The notes below the pieces were generated by a model. The model searched no databases, was not told the DNA's origin, and saw only the letters and a program-made list of their open reading frames with translations. Shown one piece after another: positions 1 to 10,918 of a stretch of DNA of 64,000 nt. The position numbers and the translations under genes were made by a program. Each line of letters starts with the position of its first letter. The stretch's first letter is position 1. The stretch covers positions 162,330 to 226,329 of the forward strand of contig QANU01072020.1 of NCBI GenBank assembly GCA_003254905.1, given 5' to 3'. This DNA comes from Nissolia schottii (taxonomy: Eukaryota > Streptophyta > Magnoliopsida > Fabales > Fabaceae).

Positions 1-1956
1 GTCAACTTAGTAATGTCAACAAGGAAAGGATCATCGAGCGAGCTCTCTTTTGATGAGTGATCATCGGGATCTCTTCCCCGAATAATATCCAGAACAATAG
101 CACAATCAGTTGCAGATCTACAGAAAGGGCCAAGTTTGTCCTAGTATAAAGATTACATGTTAGTTTCAACATGTAAAGCATCCTACAACGAAAGAGCATA
201 TTAATTTGAGTTTTTACCAAGCTTTCTGATATGCTCATCACACCGGTTCGACCAACAGTTCCAAAAGTTGGGCGTAGTGCTGTTACTCCACAGCGAGCTG
301 CAGGATAAGTTATGGATCCAGCTGTTTCTGATCCAATTGCAAATGGAACCAGACCTGTAATGCAATAAACAAAATACCATAACAAGAATAACACGGATAA
401 TCCACATATATAAAGGAAACTGAAATTCCACCCTAAAAAAGGAAACCAATAAAATTTTAAGCTGATCGTGTAATATAGTTGATAAAATAAACCATATGAT
501 TAAAAGAACCTTTGAAGATGATCCGAAATGAGAAGGCATAGAAATAAACAAACAATGGTGCAGGCATTAATAGAACATAGTGGAATCTCAGTACCTGCAG
601 AGGTGCTTGCTGCAGGTCCAGCAGATGACCCCGTAGAAAATTCCTCAATATTCCACGGGTTCCTAGTTCTGCCACCAAACCAGATATCATCATATGCCAA
701 TGATCCAGTAACGAGCTTCGCAATAAGAATCGCTCCCGCAGACTTCAGTCTGTGTTGAACAATATCGTCAACTAGTAAAAAATTTGTAGCTATTCTAGTT
801 TTAGATTTAGTCTCTACTGTAGAGATTACCTCTTATAAACCCATGCCTCCTCATCAATAACTTGATTTTTGAATGATTTTGAACCCCAAGTTGATTTGTA
901 TTTGGGCACTGATATTATGTCCTTCAATCCATATGGAATTCCATGAAGGGGCCCTTCAATGATAGCCAAGATTTAAGTTACAAATGAAAATCTTTCAATA
1001 CTCCCTTCTAAAAGAAAGTAGAAAGTGACAACTTGTCAATCTTAAAACCCACATATATTCCAATGGCTCTACTTAAACAGAATGAAGCCGATTACAGCGT
1101 GATAGACAGACCTAAATTCTAGTCAGTCTTGTAGTCGCTCATCCTTGTGATTTTGCTGATATAGCAAATGTATTGGTCCATATTGGTCTTACTAAAAGTA
1201 TGTTAAGTCACAAATAAATAAATTAAAAACGAATCACCACTTCTGAATGTTCTCATCACATGCAAGGAAATGATAACTACCTAGATAAACTCCTTGGCTG
1301 AGCAACTCATCAGCTTTTTCCGCTTGCTTGTTTGCCAACTCTTCAGTACAAGTGATCAAGGCTTCAAGAACAGGATTGTACCTGGTGTTCATTCCGCATG
1401 AAATAGTTAAGCAGGAAGGCATAAGTTTCGATATTATTGGCATTCTCCTCACAGAAAGAACACAACATGAACATCAAAATCAATACACATTACAACAGTT
1501 GCTAGGACATTAGCATTCCAGTACTACTTTTTCAATCTCCGCAAGAATATATGCGTAAGCTCCTGAGACGTTATTTGTTTTGTTTTGATGAGTTCACCTA
1601 ATTCAAGAACCTGATTTTGAAACATGAACAAAAAAAAAAAGCATTCATGAAATGGTAACACATGATAAAATGTTAACATCTGATACAATCGAAGTCAAAT
1701 TAGTGATCCCCTTAAGCAATTGATCACTTACACTCATGAAGGCAATGTCTTCTTCAGATTGAGGTATATGTATCCGAACGATCGAAGGATGGTTGAACTT
1801 CTTGCTTGGAGCACGAACTGGTGGATAGTCCCAATCAGCATTGAAAATTAAAGGAGAAGGATAATGCAACCCTCCATTTTCGGAAGCTACAAGCTTCCTA
1901 TTCGCTTCTATAATTGGAACATTGAACTCTTTTATAGTCTTATCAATCTCCTCACA
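1..1956 (-). CDS. Amidase-signature family protein, 3' end cut by window edge
   Basis: Minus-strand gene, read right to left, of the amidase-signature serine hydrolase family, which cleaves amides with a Ser-cisSer-Lys triad. Exons that join in frame: 1732-1956, 1528-1610, 1281-1381, 830-953, 595-749, 218-354 and 1-140, all with GT-AG borders. Visible motifs: PLHGIPYGLKDI (catalytic Lys), FSTGSSAGPAAS (cis-Ser) and GSETAGSITYPA (nucleophile Ser). It resembles the plant amidase I remember as At5g07360, not the organellar GatA. The C-terminal part lies left of position 1. The first exon is unsettled: an open, Met-less stretch at about 2029-2131 ends in a good donor and joins in frame to 1956, so the true start is probably further right, between 2.1 and 2.8 kb. 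No break is seen in the visible part. Substrate unknown. Confidence 0.85.
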
Positions 1957-2990
1957 CTAAGAGGAACCAAAATTAGTCACCACGAAATCATCATAGTAAC
2001 ACCAAACTCACTAGTCCATAAAAACTACCTGCTTATCGTTGAAGAAGTTGGCATCAAGTAAACCTAAGGAATGTCTTAGGCAAGAGAGTTTACTATTCTT
2101 CTCTGAATATTGTGAATGGTTCTTACTCTCCTGATAAATTACCAAAAAGAAATGGATATCATGACCATAACGTGCAATAAAGGCATAATTAGTTTCTTAA
2201 GCAATCAGAAACTAACCTGCATTTTCCCACGGAACATTATCCACAATATTTTTAAGGTTTTCACCTGTTGTAAATTAGTCAGGGGGTACAAAAAAGGGCA
2301 TAGTTTTTTTGTTCTTTTCATACAGTATACAAAAAGGGTTGGGGAATCATATAAACTCTACGGTTGGCTTTCACTCACATGTACGTTCTACATACAACGA
2401 TCGAATAAAATTCCACAAAATTATAAGTTAAAAACATGGGATTATTTTGACCAAAATTAAAATATCCCACTAATAAGTACCGATTGTTGAGCTATGTTAA
2501 CCACAAAGTAGACGTTAATAGCACCAAAAAATGCAAGTATAACAAAACTGACCCTACATCTAATTTGGTATGTCCAAAAAATGACATGGTTATCAAGGGT
2601 GGGAAAAGAAAAGGACCATGTTTGTTGTATCATTTCCGTTGGAAGGGTGAAGCGGAACGGCGGAAACAAGGACATGGCAAGAAAATAGTAGTATTAATTT
2701 GTAGCTAACAAAAAGTGGAAGCTGGGAGTGACACCGCTTCCACATGTCCATTTTGTAACTGCTTCCAGAGGACACTTGTTCTAAGGCATGGCGTCCCCTC
2801 TGCCCTTCTCTCACCTGTTCTCTCTCCGAATCGGTGTCGGCATGAGATCTGATGATAACCCATTTATAAATGAAAAATAAGTTTTAACCGTCACACATTT
2901 ATTGCATTTGGATATAAATAATATAATTGCAAGAATAGTCCATAAAATATTAAAATTTGTAAACACAATCATCACTAAATCAGTCGAAAT
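1957..2990. other. Upstream region of the amidase gene; first exon unresolved
   Basis: This holds the intron before the 1956 exon, a likely coding stretch at about 2029-2131 on the minus strand, and the presumed promoter. A minus-strand open frame at 2593-2814 has a hydrophobic stretch (LILLFSCHVLVSAVPL) that could be a signal peptide of a first exon. I could not join it by splice sites, so it is not called as coding. Confidence 0.35.
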
Positions 2991-2999
2991 TATTAAATC

Positions 3000-3395
3000 A
3001 CCCTTATCTCTCTTCCCCTCTCTCCTCCCACCACCGTTGCCGCCACGACCCCAAGGAAATGGCGGTGAAGACCGACTGCACCGCCCACTCCGTCGAGTAC
3101 GACGTCGCCGCCAAGACCCTCCGAAACAGAGTAATCGGAGATGACGAAGGCAATGACGTCGTCGACATTGTCGGCCAACCCGGCGCTGTCGACGGCGTTG
3201 CTGTTGTTGTCGGCGACGCTGCAGAGCTGGTGGTCCTCAACGTAGAACTTGATCTGCTTGAACCCTTTCTTGAACCAACGATTCTCCATGATCTCGGGAA
3301 TCACAATCCGCGTCTCCGGCTTGGTGTCGAGGAGGCGAACAAGGAGCCTGGAGAGGTCAGGGGAGAACCACCGCGGGCACCGGAACTTTAAAATG
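3000..3395 (-). pseudogene. CBL-interacting protein kinase (CIPK) gene fragment in a GC-rich island
   Basis: On the minus strand from about 3391 to 3190 the translation reads as the end of a CIPK kinase domain: FRCPRWFSPDLSRLL, then LLDTKPETR, then IPEIMENRWFKKGFKQIKF. These are typical of CIPK C-lobes just before the junction to the NAF/FISL regulatory part. Homology fades after LCSV, and the rest of the island down to about 3000 gives no recognised protein in any frame. There is no kinase N-lobe, no catalytic HRD or DFG and no CBL-binding NAF motif, so this is a dead piece. The island is GC-rich with sharp AT-rich borders, which suggests a retained or captured fragment rather than an old local gene. 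CIPKs act in calcium signalling with CBL proteins; no such function is expected here. Confidence 0.7.
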
Positions 3396-5260
3396 TGTTG
3401 GTGTTATGTAAATATAAAATTTGTAATTATGTAATGATTGTGCGTCGTAGTTTATTTTAAAAAATTATATTATATATGTATGATAATTATTAATTATTTA
3501 ATTTAAATAATTTATATATAGATGTATGAAATTGAGTGTATACGTAACATTTTTGTTATGATAATATTAACTTTTTATATACACAAAATTTTAATAACAA
3601 TGTTTATTTTTATATTGTGTAATATTTTTTCCTATGTTTTATAATATTTATTTATTTAGCTGACTATGATGTGATTATTTTTTGAGCACGCGCGCATGTA
3701 TTTGCCTTTGCATATGTAGTGCGTCCAGAGTGGAAAATTCACCAGATTCTAGTATTTTGCCCCTAGAATTGCTTTTAGAAAAAAATTAGCGGGGAAATTC
3801 GCTTTTACTAGTGATGATTTAGTAAAGCTGTAATTGAATCGGTTTGGTTCAGTTTTAGAGAAATAATATTTTCGAACCAATGAACTTTTTGGGTTTGGTT
3901 TGATTCAATTTTACTCATTTTTCTTCAGAGAAATTCCTCTATCTCAATGTTGAGCTATGTTAATTGTAGATAAACAATAGTCTATATTCATAAACGCAAA
4001 AAAAATAAATTAAGAGTAGAAGTTCCCTCTAAACCTCACTAATTTTTTTTCTGTTATATGTCTAACAATACCAATAACGTATCTGTTTTCAAGGTTATGT
4101 AGCAAATATAAGTCGTAAAACTTTCAAATCAAGTTTGCAAATTTTAATGTCAACAAGCACCTTAGCCAGCTAGGTTACAATTAATTTTGCATAGCCAATC
4201 ATACCTAGTACCTAATCCTGCAAACACTTAACAATCTAACAAGGACGTTCAAGCATCTTGAAAGATTTGGTTCTATATGCGAGAAAAAGTCAATTAACAT
4301 CCTTTCTAACCCGAAAACACTATTTATTCATTATTCCTTTCAGACTTCGAAAGTAGATAAGATCACAAGACTTACATGCAAGAAACTTATTATAAAAATC
4401 ATATTCCATAACCATAAAACAGGATAAGAATTTTTCATATACAAGGAACCAGTTGTATAAAATATGATTAATTTCTGACATTATCTTAAACCAGAGCAGT
4501 TGCCACTTCTTTTTTATCCAATGCAGGCGAATGTGACTATCATCGACTTTTGATATTATATAAATGAAAAAATTGTTACATGTTCGTAAAATAAGAAAAT
4601 GGATTTGTTATGTATCACTTATTATTTGACATATTTATTTATTAAATTAAAATTATAAAAAAAAATGTAAAAGACGATAATAATTAACAAAACTAATGGC
4701 GTTGCATAATGCAAGGCAAGTACATAGTCAAACTTTTTCCCTTAGTTGTAAGAGGATATGAATAACAATTTTTCTATGTAAGAAACGTCCTTTATGCCCA
4801 CAGGATGTTCAGTTGAAGGGCATACAAATCACAAGCGGTGAAGGTTCTGGGGATTGTGGGGGTGGAATAAAATAAAGAAAGGTTGCTTGTCTGTCCACAT
4901 CCTAAATTAGTCATTCCCAAATGAGAGCATAAAAGTCAAACTGCTGTGAAGTATAGCCTCGGCGGCTTCCTCTTAGAACATCATTCATATGGTTTCTATG
5001 GTTTCTATTGGCTTGTGGTGCTTCTAGGTACTTATTGCCTTGTTGAGTCAAAACTCATATTGATGGGTTACATTTCTCTTTGTGCTATAGAAACTATAAC
5101 ATATGTTATTAAAAAATAATAAAGTCGTCACCTTACCTAACCCCGAGCATATCATATGGTGAAAATTCTCCACTTTAAAGCCTTCAATTCCTTCAGAATT
5201 TTTCTCTACGCACTAATTCATAACAAAGAAATCAAGACAAGAAGCATAATTAAGAAACAA
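3396..5260. other. AT-rich spacer
   Basis: I see no gene. AT-rich, with short A and T runs. The part at about 3490-3570 resembles a stretch at 48.07-48.13 kb (see findings). The last few hundred bases are the presumed promoter and leader of the small gene that starts at 5261. Confidence 0.5.
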
Positions 5261-5602
5261 ATGGAGGGCCTTCTGCCTATGGTTTATAGGGCAATCAAGA
5301 AGCACAAAACTCGCAGGCAATACAAGTGCCTTTCTTCACGGAGTGGCGAATTATTCTACCCTCTAACTCAAGGCCTTGGCTGCAATAATTACCAGGAACC
5401 TTCGATCCAGAATGCGGCTGATGATCATCGCGCCGAGAATTTTGGTCACCGGCGATATAATTCTGTTGGAGATTTCTATGATGGGTTCTCGTCCCCGCGA
5501 CAAATGGCTGGTGGTGCCGGACGCCCTGACGTTTCAAAGCAAGTCGTGAGGTTTAAGAGTCACAAATTGTTTTCGTGCGTCAGTGGTAGATATTTAAGGT
5601 GA
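5261..5602 (+). CDS. Small uncharacterised plant protein (113 aa)
   Basis: Single-exon frame with no recognised domain. It begins MEGLLPMVYRAIKKHKTRRQ, continues YKCLSS, and ends with VRFKSHKLFSCVSGRYLR. This pattern (an MEGL(I/L)PMVYRA-type start, a basic stretch, a middle rich in Asn, Tyr and Gly, and an FKSHxxFSCV end) is one I recall from a family of short plant proteins of unknown function. The frame stays open upstream to 5156, but the Met at 5261 is preferred because the conserved family start coincides with it and the upstream residues look like leader sequence. No signal peptide or membrane span is visible. No partner gene lies nearby. Codon use is ordinary. Confidence that it is a real gene is fairly high; function is unknown. 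Confidence 0.65.
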   Translation: MEGLLPMVYRAIKKHKTRRQYKCLSSRSGELFYPLTQGLGCNNYQEPSIQNAADDHRAENFGHRRYNSVGDFYDGFSSPRQMAGGAGRPDVSKQVVRFKSHKLFSCVSGRYLR

Positions 5603-5679
5603 ATCCTCTCTGCTGATGTTCAAATTAGTGTATTTTGTAATTGTTATTGTAATTAAGGAGAAATAGTGTTGCCTTAATT

Positions 5680-5764
5680 GGTTCAACTAGTTTTTTTTTT
5701 TTTGTCAGAATTATGTTCCTNTTGGTTCAACTAGTTTTTTTTTTTGTCAGAATTATGTTCCTTG
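5680..5764. repeat. Tandem duplication around an ambiguous base
   Basis: A stretch of about 42 bp (GGTTCAACTAG, a T run, then GTCAGAATTATGTTCCT) is present twice in tandem, with an N at 5721 exactly at the junction. This may be an assembly join rather than biology. Confidence 0.6.
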
Positions 5765-8267
5765 TGTTAATTGTATATATATCTATTGAAAGCCCATGTA
5801 ATGTTTTGGACGTCAATGATTATTTGGTTGCTAACTTGCAATCATTAGTATTTGAAGCTATTAATTTCCTCTTTGTAGAATTTGTACCTCTTTTATGTCA
5901 TTCTTTTTCTTATTTCCGTAGATGTGCTGTCAATTTTTTTTATCCTATTTGAAACCAAGAGATCTGAAGAAGCAGGATCATATTGGAAACAAGCAGATTG
6001 AGAAATTAGCTTTGTCAAATAATTGCTGGTGATCATGAGCGTACGTCCATATGTCAAATACTTGTGATTTTGCCATTTTGGCTTACGTAAAAACTCTAGT
6101 ATTTTCCCCAAACTATGATTTGGGGGTTTATATAAGAAAAACCAAACCTGCCAAAAAAAAAATTAGCTAGTTAATTTTTAGCTTTATGGTTCATCTGCTG
6201 ATTGACGTGATGTTTGGAAATATAATTTTTTTTGAATCAATATCAGAAACAGAAGCTGAGATAAAAAATAATGATCCTATTAGCTAGAAATCAACTTTTT
6301 TTTTTTTTGCGGTATTAACTGTAGCTATACCACTACCGAGACAAAAAGCAGAAACTAATACTGTATTTGTAAGAATTAACAGCGCTACCTATGAACATGG
6401 AATTTACCAAAAGATATGAAGAAATGATGTAACGGATATGAATAAAATGTACTCGATGTCACTTCAAATTCTCAATCATCCCAACTAATTATTGGTTATT
6501 ATGTCGTGTAGAACTGGATTAACGTTTATCGTAGTCTGAAATGAGGGGAGCCGGCCCTTCGCTTTATTCTAATATATATAATATTGTTTGTTATCTTGAA
6601 CTAAATTGTTTAATACAAGTATACTACCAAGAAGCAGTCTACAATATTACTTAACTGAAACTTGTCGATGATTATTCAAATGATTGGAACACTTGCATTT
6701 CTTTAAGTTTATATTTTAACTTTGTATCCCTTTCATCAAAGAGTATAAGGATGATTTATTATTATTATTTGCTAATATATATTGCTGATATGCAACACTA
6801 CAAATCTAAGAAAAATTCCAACCAAGAACATGATAACACAATCTTGAGAAAAAATAATAAAAAAAGTTGGTGCGCGACTCACTTCAATTTCATGGTCTTC
6901 CACTATTACTCCATCCCACCCAAATCCAAATAATGTTAGTAATAAATAATAAATAAGTTATTAGTAACATTTAGTTAGTTTGTGATAAAAAGTCAGAGAG
7001 AGTGACGAGGGATGAGAGAGAAATTGAATTGAATTTTATTTTTTAAAAATTAATTTTCAAAATTACACTAATACCTTTTATAAGAATTAATTTAACAAAT
7101 GACTATTGTGTCATTTTTATCCAAAATTTTTGGAATTAGTTGCTTCTCCTTCATAAAAAAAATAAATAATTAGAAAGAGGTTAATAAAACTCAATATATA
7201 TATATATATATTTTGTTTTGATAAAATTACTATTTTTATTATTAGAAGTTTGACTACCCTAATATTAAGGTTTTAAAAAAAAGTATGAGTCTTATGAGAT
7301 TTTTTTTTATTCTAGAATTCGAACTCAATTCACATGATAATCTAATTATTTTTTCGTTCACTTTATACTATATAAAATGGAATAGTTATTAAAGTTTTTT
7401 TATTATTTTATTAATAAGAAATATATTTATAACACTATCTATAAAATTACTAGGCAAAAAAAAAATTAAATAAAAAGTGAGAAATGGACAACTTTAATTG
7501 CCCCTTAGTTACATTTTTTTCGAATCGTGATATCTCTCCTATCTAAAAAAAACTCCCATTTTTTAATAAATTTTTAAATTTTTTCATCTATTTTTATTTA
7601 TTTATTTTGCCAAGGAAACCCTATTTTCTAGTAAATTATTGCCTCAAATCATTTTGTTCTTTGAAATTCTTTTTAATTCTAAATTGTAAGTTGTATGACA
7701 AATTAGTTATTTAATTCATTATTATTACTGTATTATCACATTTCCACTAATTTATCACATTCGAGACTATACTTGAAACTGCAAATGAGGTTGTCAGGGT
7801 AAAAGAAGCCGTAATAACAACTAAGATTTATAGCTCCAAGTGTCACAATGATATTTTAAGTCTTTATTACTGTCACACAACTTCTGTTTTTATTTCATTT
7901 AATGCAAAAAATTAGTAAAAACATAATAATACAATAATAACCTACAACTTATAATTTTAATGATTAAAAAGTTCAAATTTTAAATTTTAGAGATTAAATG
8001 ACTAACACAAATGAGCATTTTCCCAAATTATTATTATTAAAAATAAAAATTTGGTGGAAATTAATAAACCGAGCCGAAGGTAACTGTTTGGTGGGCTGGC
8101 CACCCTTTCGATAGCTAGCTAGTCCCCCGCGTAGGTCAGGGTCAAAATGGGAATATGGCACTTTTTAGGTTTAAATCTCGCGCGCAACTATTTGGAATGC
8201 ATTTCGAGCCAAACAAGAGAGAGAGGAAGAGAGAGAAAGAGTAGAAGAAGAAGCTGCTTGAAGCGAA
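5765..8267. other. AT-rich spacer
   Basis: No gene recognised. It contains a short (TA)n run at about 7195-7212 and many homopolymer runs. The last 200 bases (with GA-rich runs at 8217-8250) look like the leader of the following decayed gene. Confidence 0.5.
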
Positions 8268-9704
8268 ATGGTTCAATTGTCCTTCGTTCTGGATCTGCGG
8301 AGCTCGGCACCTCCATTGCTAAGTGACTTAAAGCAGGTACACACCTTCAACTTCAAATTCAATTTCTTCTTCCCTAGAATCTCTATGGTTTCTGCCGTTG
8401 CTTTTTGTCTGTAAGCTCTGTAATAATCATCGAATCATCCACGCAATGGTACCACTACCATTCATAGTAGATCGGCGATTTCTGAACGTTCTGTGCTTCA
8501 ACTTTTCAGTCGGTGCTTCAACTTGCTAATTTCTACGCCGTTTCAAGTTCGTCATTGTTGTGTTTCGCTAATTTCAGTCGCTGCAGAGAAAATAGGTTGG
8601 GAACTCTAGATATCTGAGTTTCTCTTGAGAAAATGTTGGTTGTTCATTATCTAAAGTTCTGGTACAGTGGGATTGAGAAATGGTTTGTTCCCAACACTAG
8701 TACTGGAAGAATTAATTCACAATCTTGAACGAGTTATGTGCCAAATTTTGGGATTTTGCATATTTACAAATGTGAATAAGTTCCTTGTATGTTGGAATTT
8801 TGAAACCAACATTTGTTTGCAGATTGATCTGACAGACTATGATCCATTGCTGCATGAAAGAGGCTTTCATCCAAAACTAAATTTGCTTGTCAAAGAAAGC
8901 TTATAACTGGGGTGAGTTTCTCCACCCAGCTTGATGTGTGAATGCACGAGCAAAACACGCTAGGACATGAACAAACCTCTCACCAAAGAATTCATACATT
9001 TATTTTTCAGAAGAAAAAGATGGCCTTATATTTCAAATTTTCAATTCAGGAATGTTTTTTTAGTTCTTTGTTCCAAATAAATCTTTGTTGCAAACCAGTT
9101 CCTTCACTGAATATTCGAAGTTTTCTGTATGTTCATTAATGTCACTATTTTGTAGGTCAGTACGTAGATCCTAATTTGGAAGGTACATTTTCTGAACTAA
9201 GCTCAAGTCAACAACCTTTGTCAGGGGTTATTGGGAAAGCAGAATCAGCCATTGATGTAATAGTTGTGGATGAGGAAACTCTCATTGGAAATTATCGATC
9301 AAGATGAAAAAACCATGGCCTGCATTACAGAAGAATGGAACCAATTGGTTGTAAATGAAGACCCCAAGATGTATTCTCAATCCTGTACATCCAAAGCCTT
9401 GTTGGATAATTCAACTGCATCACCACGAGATGGTACGTAATAGGCAGCTAGACAGGGAAACTTCAAGGATTTTGGAGAGATTGGAGGTCCAACGCCATTG
9501 AAAGCAAAGGCAGCCTCTCCTGTCTCAACTGAAAGTTGCATGAGAAACACAAGTGTGCCTGCCAAGAAGCCTCTTATACCATTCCAGCCCACTCAAGGTA
9601 CACAAGAAGTTACTCCCCGCGTTTCCAGAAGCAGAAAAGGAAACACAGATGAAAAGGAGGCAACTCCCCGCGTTTCACTTTCACGAAGATAGTTCTTCAA
9701 AAGT
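8268..9704 (+). pseudogene. Decayed gene, possibly related to the plant Treslin N-terminus
   Basis: A start and first exon are intact: MVQLSFVLDLRSSAPPLLSD at 8268-8336, followed by a GT donor. A second exon begins after an AG at 8510 (SVLQLANFYAVSSSSLL) but runs into non-coding sequence. Later pieces are also exon-like: QIDLTDYDPLLHERGFHP near 8820-8905, QYVDPNLEGTFSELSSSQ near 9160-9220, a stretch around 9240-9430 that needs a one-base frame change near 9280 (VVDEETL, then IIDQDEKTM), and FGEIGGPTPLKAKAASPVST at about 9470-9530, ending in a stop near 9690. The parts are too short and discontinuous for a working gene of this kind. I recall a plant family with this start, possibly At5g07380-like and annotated as Treslin N-terminal, which would fit the gene order. 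That name is a weak memory. It faces the RBOH gene tail to tail. Confidence 0.55.
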
Positions 9705-10918
9705 CGTTAAGGTCAGCACATATCTTCCCCCCCCCCTCTTTTTATATGCAATTTCTATCCCTTTTTAATTGTGTTACGAGTAATTTTTCTACATAAAACA
9801 CGCGTCAATAATGGAACATTCATCGAAGTGGTTAGAAGGGTGACAATGCTAGAAACTTGATGTTCATTTTTACAAGTTTGGAAATAGTCATATTGGGAAT
9901 GGGGATAGTGAAAATAAGACATGACAGACATAGGAGAGAGTAATGACTGGAATGATAGAAGATCAATATATTATGATCTAAATATCGTTTCGATCCCTTT
10001 ATTTTGTTTCAAATTTTAGATTTTGATTCCTATAGTATCTATTTTTTGTACATATATTTTGGCACCAATTTCTATTCCTATCATTTGATTTTTGATATTT
10101 AGGGACCAAAACAAAATTAAAAATTAAAGTTTAATTGCTATAATGACCCATGTTTTATTAGTAAGAGTGTAATAATTCACTATTTATAATAAATTGTAAT
10201 TTTATCATAATATGTCATAATATATTATTTAATTTTTAATTTTAAGACTTTTTATATATTAAGTATAAAAGAAACTTGAAACCAAGGTGTTAATTAAATC
10301 ATAGAGACTGATTAAGAAAATTATAAAATTTGTAATGATACTTCGTTTTTAATATTAAAATTTTATAAGTGCTGCTATTTATGGGGCTAGGCTAATGACC
10401 ATAAGATAAAAAAGAAAATAGAAAAATATGACCCATAAGGCTTTCGCTTAAAGACATTTTGTAAAGAACAAAATTTAGGCAGAGACAATTCCATCTCTTC
10501 AACGTACTTTCACGTCGTAACAGTTATTTTTAATCGGAATAAAATAAGTATATGATATTTCAAAGAGTAAGTTCATTATCCAGGCTGGATAAATTATTTT
10601 ACCCACCTGTTTTACTTTCTCCCAGGCCCTGTTTCCTGAGATTACCCAAAAACAAACTAGAAAAAATAAAAAATCATTCTCGTGGAAGTTTTTCTTCGAG
10701 AGGCTGACACAGTGACGGGACATCCAGCCACACGTGCTATTACTGGTGGCTTAACCTTTTCAGCCCACGCTTATCTTCATTCTTTTACAAAGCCATAACA
10801 ACCGTTGGTAGAGACATATTTTAGGTTTTATCAACAGGACTGTACACGGACATAGTGGAATCATCATGGTGGGGAATGGGGATAAAGCTGGGAAGACTAG
10901 ACCATGTTCCCACAACTA
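9705..10918. other. Convergent spacer between decayed gene and RBOH 3' end
   Basis: AT-rich with no gene. It holds the 3' flank of both neighbours. A short stretch near 9985-10130 contains inverted pieces resembling the ends of common legume MITEs, but I could not define borders. Confidence 0.4.

Noticed and set aside
3059-3391. Plus-strand open frame of 110 codons
   Set aside because: It is the antisense shadow of the GC-rich CIPK fragment, whose minus-strand reading matches a known kinase.
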